From positions 1-22,175 of the forward strand of contig SUUD01000007.1 of the NCBI GenBank assembly GCA_015062715.1: a DNA stretch of 22,175 nt, in the 5' to 3' direction. A model generated the notes under the pieces. That model worked only from the letters and a program-made list of their open reading frames with translations, did no database searches and was not told where the DNA came from. This DNA is from Olsenella sp. Its GTDB lineage: Bacteria > Actinomycetota > Coriobacteriia > Coriobacteriales > Atopobiaceae. The stretch's first letter is position 1, and every line of letters starts with the position of its first letter. This document shows, piece after piece, positions 1 through 6,855 of this stretch. Position numbers and translations under genes: made by a program.

Positions 1-1
1 G

Positions 2-622
2 GACGCCGTGGCGGCCATCGCGAGCCCCAAGCTCGCGCGCAGCCTTCCCCATTCCATGACCGACGAGGAGGCGCGCCGCCTCATCGCCGCCTGCGCCGGG
101 GACGGGCCCGAGGACGGGCGCGACAGGGCCCTCATGGAGCTTCTCTACGCGACCGGGGCCCGCATCTCCGAGGCCGCTGGCCTCGCCATAGACGACCTCG
201 ACTTCCCCCAGTCCCAGGTACGGCTCTTCGGCAAGGGGTCGAAGGAGCGGATCGTGCCCATGTACGCCGCGGCCGTCGACGCCGTCCGCACGTACGTCAT
301 GCGGGACCGCCCGGTACTCGCGGCACGGGGGCGGGCGGCGGCCGGGAGGTCCCTGTTCGTCTCGGCGCGCGGCAACCCCATGACGGCCGACGCCCTGCGC
401 AAGCGCTTCGAGCTGCGCGTCGCCCAGGCCGGCCTGCCCCATGACATCACGCCCCACGCCATGCGCCACACCTTCGCCACCGAGGTGCTCTCGGGCGGGG
501 TCGACCTGCGCAGCGTCCAGGAGCTGCTGGGCCACGAGAGCCTCTCGACGACCCAGATATACACGCACCTCTCCGTGGAACGCCTCAAGGACGCCACGCG
601 CCAGGCCCATCCCCGGGGGTAG
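2..622 (+). CDS. xerC: Tyrosine recombinase XerC/XerD family, 5' end cut off by the window
   Basis: Only the catalytic domain is present. The frame is open to the first base of the window, and family members are about 300 residues, so the GTG at 8 is probably internal. Counting from that GTG, all tyrosine-recombinase active-site residues are visible: Arg52 in ATGARISE, Lys75 in GKGSKER, the His149-x-x-Arg152 box in HAMRHTFAT, His175 in LLGHESLSTTQ and the nucleophile Tyr184 in IYTH. Such enzymes act at dif to resolve chromosome dimers. A xerC/codV gene just upstream of rpsB is common in Gram-positive genomes, which favours XerC over XerD or a phage integrase, but the missing N-terminal domain leaves the subtype open. 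It is separated from rpsB by about 200 bases that hold a new promoter. Confidence 0.82.
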   Translation, partial: DAVAAIASPKLARSLPHSMTDEEARRLIAACAGDGPEDGRDRALMELLYATGARISEAAGLAIDDLDFPQSQVRLFGKGSKERIVPMYAAAVDAVRTYVMRDRPVLAARGRAAAGRSLFVSARGNPMTADALRKRFELRVAQAGLPHDITPHAMRHTFATEVLSGGVDLRSVQELLGHESLSTTQIYTHLSVERLKDATRQAHPRG

Positions 623-665
623 GGCGGGCAGAACCTGTGGAGCCTCTACGATGTGCTCCACCTGC

Positions 666-694
666 TGGCAATGCCCCTTGCAAGCTGCTATACT
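666..694 (+). promoter_or_regulatory. Probable promoter of rpsB-tsf
   Basis: A good -10 hexamer TATACT lies at 689-694. A weak -35 (TGGCAA, 666-671) is 17 bases upstream. Transcription would start near 701, giving an untranslated leader of about 120 bases before rpsB. The site is in the gap between the recombinase stop and rpsB, where a promoter is expected. The -10 match is clear; the -35 is poor. Confidence 0.5.
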
Positions 695-744
695 TCTCGA
701 TTGCTGTGCAGACGCCAGCACCAAATTCGCACGCGTGGCGACTG

Positions 745-783
745 CCATGGCCCGGTGCCCGGAACGAGTCCGGGTGGTCATGG
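745..783 (+). promoter_or_regulatory. Long hairpin in the rpsB leader
   Basis: CCATGGCC (745-752) pairs with GGTCATGG (776-783, one G-U), and after an asymmetric internal loop CCCGGA (758-763) pairs with TCCGGG (769-774) around a five-base loop ACGAG. No T-run follows, so it is not an intrinsic terminator. It sits about 30 bases before the GGAGG ribosome binding site at 814-818. Ribosomal protein S2 represses its own leader in E. coli and other groups, so an autoregulatory role is plausible here, but this is inference. Confidence 0.45.
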
Positions 784-823
784 AGGGCTGACCCACGCGG
801 AGGCCAACCAAACGGAGGTAGAA

Positions 824-1579
824 ATGGCTGCAAAGATCACCATCAAGACCCTGCTCGAGGCCGGGTGCCACTACGGGCACCAGACGCGCCGCTGGGACCC
901 CAAGATGCGTCCCTACATCTTCGGCGAGCGCAACGGCATCTACATCCTCGACCTCAAGCAGACCATCATCAACGCCGACGCCGCGTACTCCTTCCTCAAG
1001 GACGTCGCCTCCAAGGGCGGCGACGTGCTGTTCGTCGGCACCAAGAAGCAGGCCCAGGAGCCCATCGCCGAGCAGGCCGGCCGCTGCTCCATGCCCTACA
1101 TCAACCAGCGCTGGCTGGGCGGCATGCTGACCAACTTCGTCACCATCCGCTCGCGCGTCGAGCGCATGGAGGAGCTCGAGGCCATGGTCGAGAGCGGTGA
1201 CATGGCCAAGCGCGGCAAGAAGGAGCAGGCCGTCCTCACCAAGGAGCTCGAGAAGCTCCAGCGCAACCTCGGTGGCGTCCGCACTATGAAGGCCCTCCCC
1301 AAGGCCATCTTCGTCGTCGACACCAAGCGCGAGGAGCTCGCCATCAAGGAGGCCAAGCGCCTGCACATCCCCGTCGTCGCCCTGCTCGACACCAACTCCA
1401 ACCCCGACGATATCGACTACGGCATCCCCGCCAACGACGATGCCATCCGCTCGGTCGCCCTCATGTGCGAGCTCATGGCCGACGCCATCCTGGCCGGCTC
1501 CGGCAAGGAGCAGATCTCCGTCGAGGAGATGGCCGGCGTCGCCGAGGAGGCTCCCGCCGAGGCCCCCGCTGCCGAGTAA
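824..1579 (+). CDS. rpsB: 30S ribosomal protein S2
   Basis: The 251-residue product starts MAAKITIKTLLEAGCHYGHQ and carries the S2 signatures: GxHxGHQTRRWDPKM near the N terminus, the IYILDLKQT stretch, the NQRWLGGMLTNF block and the late DTNSNPDDIDYGIPANDDA segment. The start at 824 is set by GGAGGT at 814-819; the same frame stays open further upstream but those starts lack a ribosome site and precede or overlap the leader hairpin. The length is usual for S2. The C terminus ends in an Ala/Glu/Pro-rich tail, common in actinobacterial S2. S2 binds late to the 30S head-body junction with help from S1. tsf follows after 47 bases, the near-universal rpsB-tsf operon. Confidence 0.98.
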   Translation: MAAKITIKTLLEAGCHYGHQTRRWDPKMRPYIFGERNGIYILDLKQTIINADAAYSFLKDVASKGGDVLFVGTKKQAQEPIAEQAGRCSMPYINQRWLGGMLTNFVTIRSRVERMEELEAMVESGDMAKRGKKEQAVLTKELEKLQRNLGGVRTMKALPKAIFVVDTKREELAIKEAKRLHIPVVALLDTNSNPDDIDYGIPANDDAIRSVALMCELMADAILAGSGKEQISVEEMAGVAEEAPAEAPAAE

Positions 1580-1626
1580 CCACCAACGTCCGGGTTCGAC
1601 CCGCTTCTAGAGAGAGGATCACCAAC

Positions 1627-2496
1627 ATGGCTCAGATCACCGCCGCTATGGTCAAGCAGCTCCGCGAGATGACCGACTCCCCGATGATGGAGTGCAAGAA
1701 GGCCCTCGTCGAGGCTGACGGCGACATCGAGAAGGCCGTCGACGTCCTGCGCACCATGGGCCTGGCCAAGGCCGCCAAGAAGGCCGGCCGCGCCACCAAC
1801 GAGGGCACCGTCGCCGCCTACGTCTCCGAGGACGGCAAGGTCGGCGCCCTCGTCGAGATCTCCTGCGAGACCGACTTCGTCGGCTCCAACCCCAAGTTCA
1901 CCGGCTTCGCCTCCAAGGTCGCCAAGGCCGTCGCCGAGGCCAACCCCGCCGACGTCGAGGCCCTCAAGGCCGCCGATCTCGATGGCGAGACCGTCGACTC
2001 CGCCCTCACCGAGATGATCCACGTCATGGGCGAGAACATGAACATCGTGCGCTTCGTCCGTCGCTCCGTCGAGGCCGGCGCCCTCAACAGCTACATCCAC
2101 CTCGGCGGCAAGCTGGGCGTCCTCGTCGAGTTCGCCTTCGCCAACGAGGCCACTGCCGCCAACGACGAGTTCAAGACCTTCGCCCACGACGTCGCCATGC
2201 AGATCGCCGCTGCCGACCCGATTGCCTGCAACCGCGAGGACGTCCCCGCCGACGTCGTCGAGCGCGAGATGGCCATCTACAAGAAGCAGGCTGCCGACTC
2301 CGGCAAGCCCGAGGCCATCCAGGAGCGCATCGCCACCGGCAAGCTCGAGGCCTTCTTCAAGGAGCGCTGCCTCGTCGACCAGGCCTTCATCAAGGACGGC
2401 TCCATCACCATCACCGAGCTCGCCAAGCGCGTCTCCAAGGCCGCCGGTGACGAGATTTCGCTCGTCGGCTTCGACCGCATGGCCTTCGGCGAGTAA
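1627..2496 (+). CDS. tsf: Translation elongation factor Ts
   Basis: The 289-residue protein is the guanine-nucleotide exchange factor of EF-Tu. It begins MAQITAAMVKQLREMTDSPM, matching the UBA-like N-terminal domain, with MMECKKALVEADGDIEKAVDVLR following, and then the signature CETDFVGSNPKF that starts the core dimerisation region. The distal part contains the KPEAIQERIATGKLEAFFKE coiled-coil/C-terminal module, so all domains are present. Start ATG at 1627 is preceded by AGAGAGGA at a normal distance. It shares the rpsB transcript and is followed by a strong intrinsic terminator. Codon use is strongly biased toward C-ending codons, as expected for an abundant translation factor. Confidence 0.98.
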   Translation: MAQITAAMVKQLREMTDSPMMECKKALVEADGDIEKAVDVLRTMGLAKAAKKAGRATNEGTVAAYVSEDGKVGALVEISCETDFVGSNPKFTGFASKVAKAVAEANPADVEALKAADLDGETVDSALTEMIHVMGENMNIVRFVRRSVEAGALNSYIHLGGKLGVLVEFAFANEATAANDEFKTFAHDVAMQIAAADPIACNREDVPADVVEREMAIYKKQAADSGKPEAIQERIATGKLEAFFKERCLVDQAFIKDGSITITELAKRVSKAAGDEISLVGFDRMAFGE

Positions 2497-2520
2497 CGCC
2501 TTCACATATCACCAAGGCAT

Positions 2521-2555
2521 GGGGCCGGCACCATGGGTGCCGGCCCCTCTTGTGT
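2521..2555 (+). terminator. Intrinsic terminator after tsf
   Basis: GGGGCCGGCACC (2521-2532) pairs perfectly with GGTGCCGGCCCC (2536-2547) around a three-base loop, a 12-bp stem, followed by TCTTGTGT. The T tract is broken, as is common in high-G+C genomes. It ends the rpsB-tsf unit about 50 bases before the pyrH promoter. Confidence 0.85.
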
Positions 2556-2600
2556 GAACTGCGCCAAGGTGCAAAGGGTGGGAGGCGCCCATCGGCACTC

Positions 2601-2609
2601 TGCTAGAAT
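2601..2609 (+). promoter_or_regulatory. Extended -10 promoter of the pyrH operon
   Basis: TGC followed by TAGAAT (2604-2609) is an extended -10 element. No convincing -35 lies 16-18 bases upstream. Transcription would begin near 2616, which rules out the ATG at 2619 as the working pyrH start and supports the TTG at 2652. The same TGCTAGAAT string precedes tRNA-Val at 14498-14506. Confidence 0.6.
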
Positions 2610-2651
2610 TAATCATGTATGTGTCTGACGTACGAGCACGGGAGGTCGCGA

Positions 2652-3374
2652 TTGTCTGACTACAAGTACAAGAGGGTGCTCCTCAAGATTTCGGGCGAGG
2701 CGCTCGTCGGTGACGGCGACTACGGCATCGATCCCAAGATGCTCGAGAGCCTGGCCCAGGCCATCAAGCCCGTGTATGACAACGGTGCCGAGCTCGCCGT
2801 CGTGGTTGGCGGCGGCAACATCTACCGCGGGCTTGCCGGCGCCGCCACGGGCATGGACCGCGCCCAGGGCGACTACATGGGCATGCTCGCCACGGTCATG
2901 AACGCCCTCGCCCTCCAGGATGTCTTCGAGCGCAACGGCATGGACTGCCGTGTCATGAGCGCCATCTCCATGCGCGCCATCTGCGAGCCCTACATTCGCC
3001 GCCGCGCCACGCGGCACCTCGAGAAGGGCCGCATCGTCATCTTCGCGGCAGGCACGGGCAACCCCTACTTCACCACCGACACCGCCGCCGCGCTGCGCGC
3101 GTGCGAGATCGGCGCCGAGGCCCTCATGAAGGCCACCAAGGTCGACGGCATCTACGACAAGGACCCCGTCACCAACCCCGACGCCAAGAAGTTCGACACC
3201 ATCAGCTACCTCGAGGTCCTCACCCGTGACCTCAAGGTCATGGACGCCACCGCCACCGCGCTGTGCCACGACAACAAGATGCCCATCATCGTGTTCAACA
3301 TCGAGCAGCCGCACGTGTTCGACGAGGCCCTTCGCGGCCTTCCCGTTGGAACCACCGTCGTCGAGGAGGAATAA
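2652..3374 (+). CDS. pyrH: UMP kinase
   Basis: The 240-residue product phosphorylates UMP to UDP, feeding pyrimidine nucleotide pools. It is an amino-acid-kinase fold protein, unrelated to the CMP kinase later in the window. Visible family features are KISGEAL at the N terminus, VVGGGNIYRG, the MGMLATVMNALALQD helix, and AAGTGNPYFTTDTAAALRA with the acidic substrate site, then DKDPVTNPDAKKFD. I chose TTG at 2652 because GGGAGGT (2640-2646) lies five bases before it and the protein then starts MSDYKYKRVLLKISGEAL, the family's usual length. An upstream in-frame ATG at 2619 would sit at the predicted transcription start. First gene of the second operon; frr follows after two bases. Confidence 0.96.
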   Translation: MSDYKYKRVLLKISGEALVGDGDYGIDPKMLESLAQAIKPVYDNGAELAVVVGGGNIYRGLAGAATGMDRAQGDYMGMLATVMNALALQDVFERNGMDCRVMSAISMRAICEPYIRRRATRHLEKGRIVIFAAGTGNPYFTTDTAAALRACEIGAEALMKATKVDGIYDKDPVTNPDAKKFDTISYLEVLTRDLKVMDATATALCHDNKMPIIVFNIEQPHVFDEALRGLPVGTTVVEEE

Positions 3375-3376
3375 CC

Positions 3377-3931
3377 ATGAGCGAGTACACTGACGAGGCC
3401 CGACATCGCATGGACAAGGCCATCGATGCGCTCAGGCACAACTTCGTGAAGATCCGCACCGGTCGTGCCAACGCGCACGCCCTCGACGACATCCGCGTCG
3501 ACTACTACGGCGTCTCCACCCCCATACTGCAGCTCGCCGGCATCAAGGTGCCCGAGGCCTCCATGCTCGTCGTCGAGCCGTGGGACAAGAGCTCGCTGCG
3601 TGCCATCGAGCGTGCGATCATGGACTCCGACCTCGGCATCACCCCGTCGAACGACGGCACGTGCATCAGGCTCCCGTTCCCCAAGCCCACCGAGGAGCGT
3701 CGCCGCGAGCTCGTCAAGGAGTGCAACAAGTACGCCGAGCAGGCAAAGGTCGCCATCCGCAACATCCGCCGCGACGTCAACGACGAGGTCGAGCTCTACG
3801 AGAAGGAGGGCGAGATCACCGAGGACGACCTCTCGCGCGAGAAGAAGGCGATCCAGAAGGTCACCGACGAGTTCACCGCCAAGATCGACGAGCTTCTCAA
3901 GAACAAGACCGCCGAGGTTATGGAGATCTAG
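3377..3931 (+). CDS. frr: Ribosome recycling factor
   Basis: The 184-residue product matches RRF over its entire length: RMDKAIDALRHNFVKIRTGRANAH at the start, where the RTGRA motif is diagnostic, DYYGVSTPILQLAGI in the small domain, and the paired helices RRELVKECNKYAEQAKVAIRN and AIQKVTDEFTAKIDELLKNK of the three-helix bundle. With EF-G it splits post-termination ribosomes. GAGGAGG just before the pyrH stop supplies the ribosome site. The pyrH-frr pair is one of the most conserved bacterial gene pairs, and both are probably translated from the same message. Confidence 0.98.
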   Translation: MSEYTDEARHRMDKAIDALRHNFVKIRTGRANAHALDDIRVDYYGVSTPILQLAGIKVPEASMLVVEPWDKSSLRAIERAIMDSDLGITPSNDGTCIRLPFPKPTEERRRELVKECNKYAEQAKVAIRNIRRDVNDEVELYEKEGEITEDDLSREKKAIQKVTDEFTAKIDELLKNKTAEVMEI

Positions 3932-3932
3932 C

Positions 3933-4718
3933 TTGACGTTCGACGAGGAAGTGCTGCGCGACTACTTCGCGCAGGGACCACAGGACGTATCCCTGGATGC
4001 GCTCGACCTCGGGCGCATCCCCCGTCACGTCTCCATCATCATGGACGGCAACGGACGCTGGGCCAAGGCCCGCGGCCTCGACCGCTCCCAGGGCCACGTC
4101 GCCGGCGTCGAGTCGCTGCGCGAGGCGGTGACCACGAGCGTGCGCCTGGGCATTGACGTGCTCTCGTGCTATGCCTTCTCCACCGAGAACTGGAACCGCC
4201 CGCAGCGCGAGGTCGACCTGCTCATGGGCCTCTTCGCAAAGACCCTCGTGGCCGAGCTCCCGCTCTTCGCCCAGGAGAACGTCAGGCTGCGCTTCCTTGG
4301 CGACATCGACGCGCTTCCCGCCAAAACCCGTAACACCTTCGTCCGCGGCCTGGACGAGACGGCGGGCAACACGGGCATGACCTTCGCCCTTGCCGTCAAC
4401 TACGGGTCGCGTGCCGAGATCGTCCGCGCCGCGCGCATCCTCGCCGAGCGCGCACAGGCAGGGGAGGTCTCCCCGGCCGAGTTCACGCCTGAGATGCTGT
4501 CAGGGGAGCTGTACACCGCCGGCCTTCCCGACCCCGACCTTCTCATCCGCACCTCGGGGGAGCTGCGCCTCTCGAACTACCTCCTGTGGCAGCTCGCCTA
4601 CACCGAGATGTACGTCACCGACGTCCTCTGGCCCGACTTCGACAAGTGGGACTACCTGCGCGCCCTGGTCGCATACCAGGCCCGCGACAGGCGCTTCGGG
4701 GGAGTGGTCGCACGGTGA
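3933..4718 (+). CDS. uppS: Isoprenyl transferase (undecaprenyl diphosphate synthase type)
   Basis: A cis-prenyltransferase of 261 residues that extends farnesyl diphosphate with isopentenyl diphosphate to the C55 lipid carrier of cell-wall synthesis. Diagnostic motifs are IIMDGNGRWAK with catalytic Asp38, YAFSTENWNRP, and near the end DLLIRTSGELRLSNYLLWQ followed by AYTEMYVTDVLWPDF. The frame runs far upstream through frr, but the protein similarity begins only after the frr stop. I start at the TTG at 3933, two bases after the frr stop, with GGAG at 3922-3925 seven bases upstream. A GTG at 3951 is an alternative. Its stop overlaps the cdsA start. The precursor supply comes from dxr and ispG in the same operon. 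Confidence 0.95.
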   Translation: MTFDEEVLRDYFAQGPQDVSLDALDLGRIPRHVSIIMDGNGRWAKARGLDRSQGHVAGVESLREAVTTSVRLGIDVLSCYAFSTENWNRPQREVDLLMGLFAKTLVAELPLFAQENVRLRFLGDIDALPAKTRNTFVRGLDETAGNTGMTFALAVNYGSRAEIVRAARILAERAQAGEVSPAEFTPEMLSGELYTAGLPDPDLLIRTSGELRLSNYLLWQLAYTEMYVTDVLWPDFDKWDYLRALVAYQARDRRFGGVVAR

Positions 4719-5659
4719 GCGAGCGCAATCCATCTGAGCTCGAGGACCAGCCACTCGTCCCGTCCGAGGGCGCGACGCGGCTCGAGATGACCCATGAGCG
4801 CCGCGAGCAGCTGCGCCTCGAGGGCAGCCTCAGGTCGATGCAGGCCCGCGCCCGGGTCGAGAAGTTCATCACCCGCTGCCTGTCGGGATTCATCTACGTG
4901 GCGATCGTGCTGGCCTGCCTCTTCCTGGGGACGCGCATGACCGCCCTGCTTATGGCCGTCATCTCCTGGATGTGCGCCTCCGAGCTCATGCACATCATGC
5001 GGCTTGCGGGCCGCACCCCCAACGAGTTCATTGGCCTTGGCGCCGCCGCCGCGTTCCCGCTCGCGAACCTGTTGCCCAGCTACTACACGGCCCTGGTGTG
5101 GGTGGTCATGGTCGCTGCCGTGGCGCTGTGGTACATCGGCATTCCCAAGATCAACATCCTCGACGTTGCCGTCACGATCTTCGTCCCGCTCTACACGGGG
5201 CTCATGCTGTCGTCGCTCGTCCGCATCAGGCTCTTCGACCCCGGCTGGCGCGGCGGGCTGCTCGCCCTCGCCGCCTTTGGCTGCATCTGGGCGAACGACT
5301 CGCTGGCCTTCGTGGTCGGCTCGGCGCTAGGCAGGCACAAGATGGCCCCCCGCATCTCCCCCAAGAAGTCCTGGGAGGGCTTTGCCGGCGGCATGGTGGG
5401 CTCCGTGCTCGTCTGGCTCGTGGTGTACCTGCTGCCCATCTGCGACATCTCCCTTCCCATCTGCCTGCTTACGGGCGTGGTGCAGGGGGCTGCCGGCGTC
5501 TTGGGCGACCTCTTCGAGTCCCGCATCAAGCGAGGTGTCGGGATCAAGGACTCGGGCACGATCATGCCCGGCCACGGTGGGTTGCTCGACCGCAGCGACT
5601 CCCTCATCTTCGGCGGCCTCGCAGCCGAGCTCATCCTGATCATCGGAGGAATACTGTGA
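4715..5659 (+). CDS. cdsA: Phosphatidate cytidylyltransferase
   Basis: A polytopic membrane enzyme of 314 residues that makes CDP-diacylglycerol from CTP and phosphatidic acid, the branch point of phospholipid synthesis. The C-terminal signature SRIKRGVGIKDSGTIMPGHG continuing to GLLDRSDS matches the CdsA pattern with its conserved Lys, Asp and His. Several hydrophobic segments follow a charged cytosolic N-terminal stretch of about 55 residues (rich in Glu and Arg), which makes the protein somewhat longer than usual. It starts with GTG in a GTGA overlap with the uppS stop. It ends in another GTGA overlap with dxr. That indicates translational coupling of lipid-carrier, phospholipid and isoprenoid synthesis. 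Confidence 0.95.
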   Translation: MSERNPSELEDQPLVPSEGATRLEMTHERREQLRLEGSLRSMQARARVEKFITRCLSGFIYVAIVLACLFLGTRMTALLMAVISWMCASELMHIMRLAGRTPNEFIGLGAAAAFPLANLLPSYYTALVWVVMVAAVALWYIGIPKINILDVAVTIFVPLYTGLMLSSLVRIRLFDPGWRGGLLALAAFGCIWANDSLAFVVGSALGRHKMAPRISPKKSWEGFAGGMVGSVLVWLVVYLLPICDISLPICLLTGVVQGAAGVLGDLFESRIKRGVGIKDSGTIMPGHGGLLDRSDSLIFGGLAAELILIIGGIL

Positions 5660-6855
5660 GCATCGCCGACGTCGTGACCCGTGACGTTACCCGTAACTAC
5701 CCACTGCGCCTTGCCATCCTCGGCTGTTCCGGCTCAGTCGGACGCCAGGCGCTCGACGTGTGCCGCAAGCACCCCGACAAGCTCAAGGTGACGGCCCTTT
5801 CTGTGCATTCCTCGACCGACTTCCTCGTCGCCGCCGCCCGCGAGTTCGACGTGGCGCACGTCTCGGTGGCCTCCGAGGAGCATGTCGACGACCCGATTCT
5901 CCAGGAGCTTCCCAAGGGTTGCGAGCTCCTGCATGGCAAGACCTCCGTCTCGGGCCTGGCGTTCCTCGACGACGTCGACTGCGTGGTCGTCTGCGTCGTC
6001 GGCATGAGCGGCATCTGGGTGAGCTACCAGGGAATCGTCAACGACAAGATCGTGGCCTGCGCAAACAAGGAGTCTCTCGTCGCCGGCGGCGACCTGCTCA
6101 TGCCCCTCGTCAAGCGCGGCAACTTCGTCCCCATCGACTCCGAGCACAGCGCCATCTTCCAGTGCCTGGTGGGGGAGCCGCTCGACTCGCTCAGGCGCAT
6201 CTGGCTCACCTGCTCGGGCGGCCCCTTCTTCGGCATGACGCGCGGACAGCTGGAGCGCGTCACCGTGGAGCAGGCGCTCGCGCATCCCAACTGGACCATG
6301 GGCCCCAAGATCACCGTCGACTGCGCCTCGCTCATGAACAAGGGCCTCGAGGTGCTGGAGGCACACCAGCTCTTCTCGACCCCGCTCGACGACATCTCCG
6401 TCGTCATCCATCGCCAGAGCAAGATCCACTCGATGGTCGAGTTCAAGGATGGTTCCGTGAAGGCGCAGCTCGGGCCCTCCGACATGCGCATTCCCATCCA
6501 GTACGCCCTGAGCTACCCCGAGCGCTGGGACGCCCCCACCGAGCCGGTCGACTTCCTGAGCGAGGGCCCGCTCACCTTCGCCGCGCCCGACCTCGAGACC
6601 TTCAGGTGCCTCGGGCTGGCTTACGAGGCGGGGCGCATCGGCGGGACCATGCCCTGTGTCCTGAACGCATCCAACGAGGTGGCCAACAAGGCGTTCCGCG
6701 ACGGCCGCATCTCGCTGGCCGCCATCGACGAGGTCGTCGAGCACGTCATGGGTGAGTTCAGCGCCACCCCCGTCGAGTCGCTCGCCCAGCTCACCGAGGT
6801 CGACCGCAGGGCACGGGCTCTCACCTGGGAGCGCCTCGAGACCATGGGCCGCTGA
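5656..6855 (+). CDS. dxr: 1-deoxy-D-xylulose 5-phosphate reductoisomerase
   Basis: First committed enzyme of the MEP isoprenoid pathway (DXP to MEP with NADPH). The 399-residue product has the NADPH-binding LGCSGSVGRQALDV, the ANKESLVAGG motif, metal-site residues Asp161 and Glu163 in PIDSEHSAIFQ, the SGGPF loop (preceded here by Cys rather than the usual Ala), HPNWTMGPKITVDCASLMNK with Glu232 after it, and a full C-terminal helical domain. DCAS replaces the more common DSAT, a mild variation. The start is the GTG at 5656 overlapping the cdsA stop, with GGAGGAA just upstream. A short N-terminal extension precedes the Rossmann fold. Confidence 0.96.
   Translation: MSIADVVTRDVTRNYPLRLAILGCSGSVGRQALDVCRKHPDKLKVTALSVHSSTDFLVAAAREFDVAHVSVASEEHVDDPILQELPKGCELLHGKTSVSGLAFLDDVDCVVVCVVGMSGIWVSYQGIVNDKIVACANKESLVAGGDLLMPLVKRGNFVPIDSEHSAIFQCLVGEPLDSLRRIWLTCSGGPFFGMTRGQLERVTVEQALAHPNWTMGPKITVDCASLMNKGLEVLEAHQLFSTPLDDISVVIHRQSKIHSMVEFKDGSVKAQLGPSDMRIPIQYALSYPERWDAPTEPVDFLSEGPLTFAAPDLETFRCLGLAYEAGRIGGTMPCVLNASNEVANKAFRDGRISLAAIDEVVEHVMGEFSATPVESLAQLTEVDRRARALTWERLETMGR

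Noticed and set aside
745..783. rpsB leader hairpin as terminator of the recombinase gene
   Set aside because: It lies downstream of the likely rpsB promoter and has no T-run.
2619..2651. ATG at 2619 as the pyrH start
   Set aside because: It sits at the predicted transcription start with no ribosome site, whereas TTG 2652 has GGGAGGT at the right distance.
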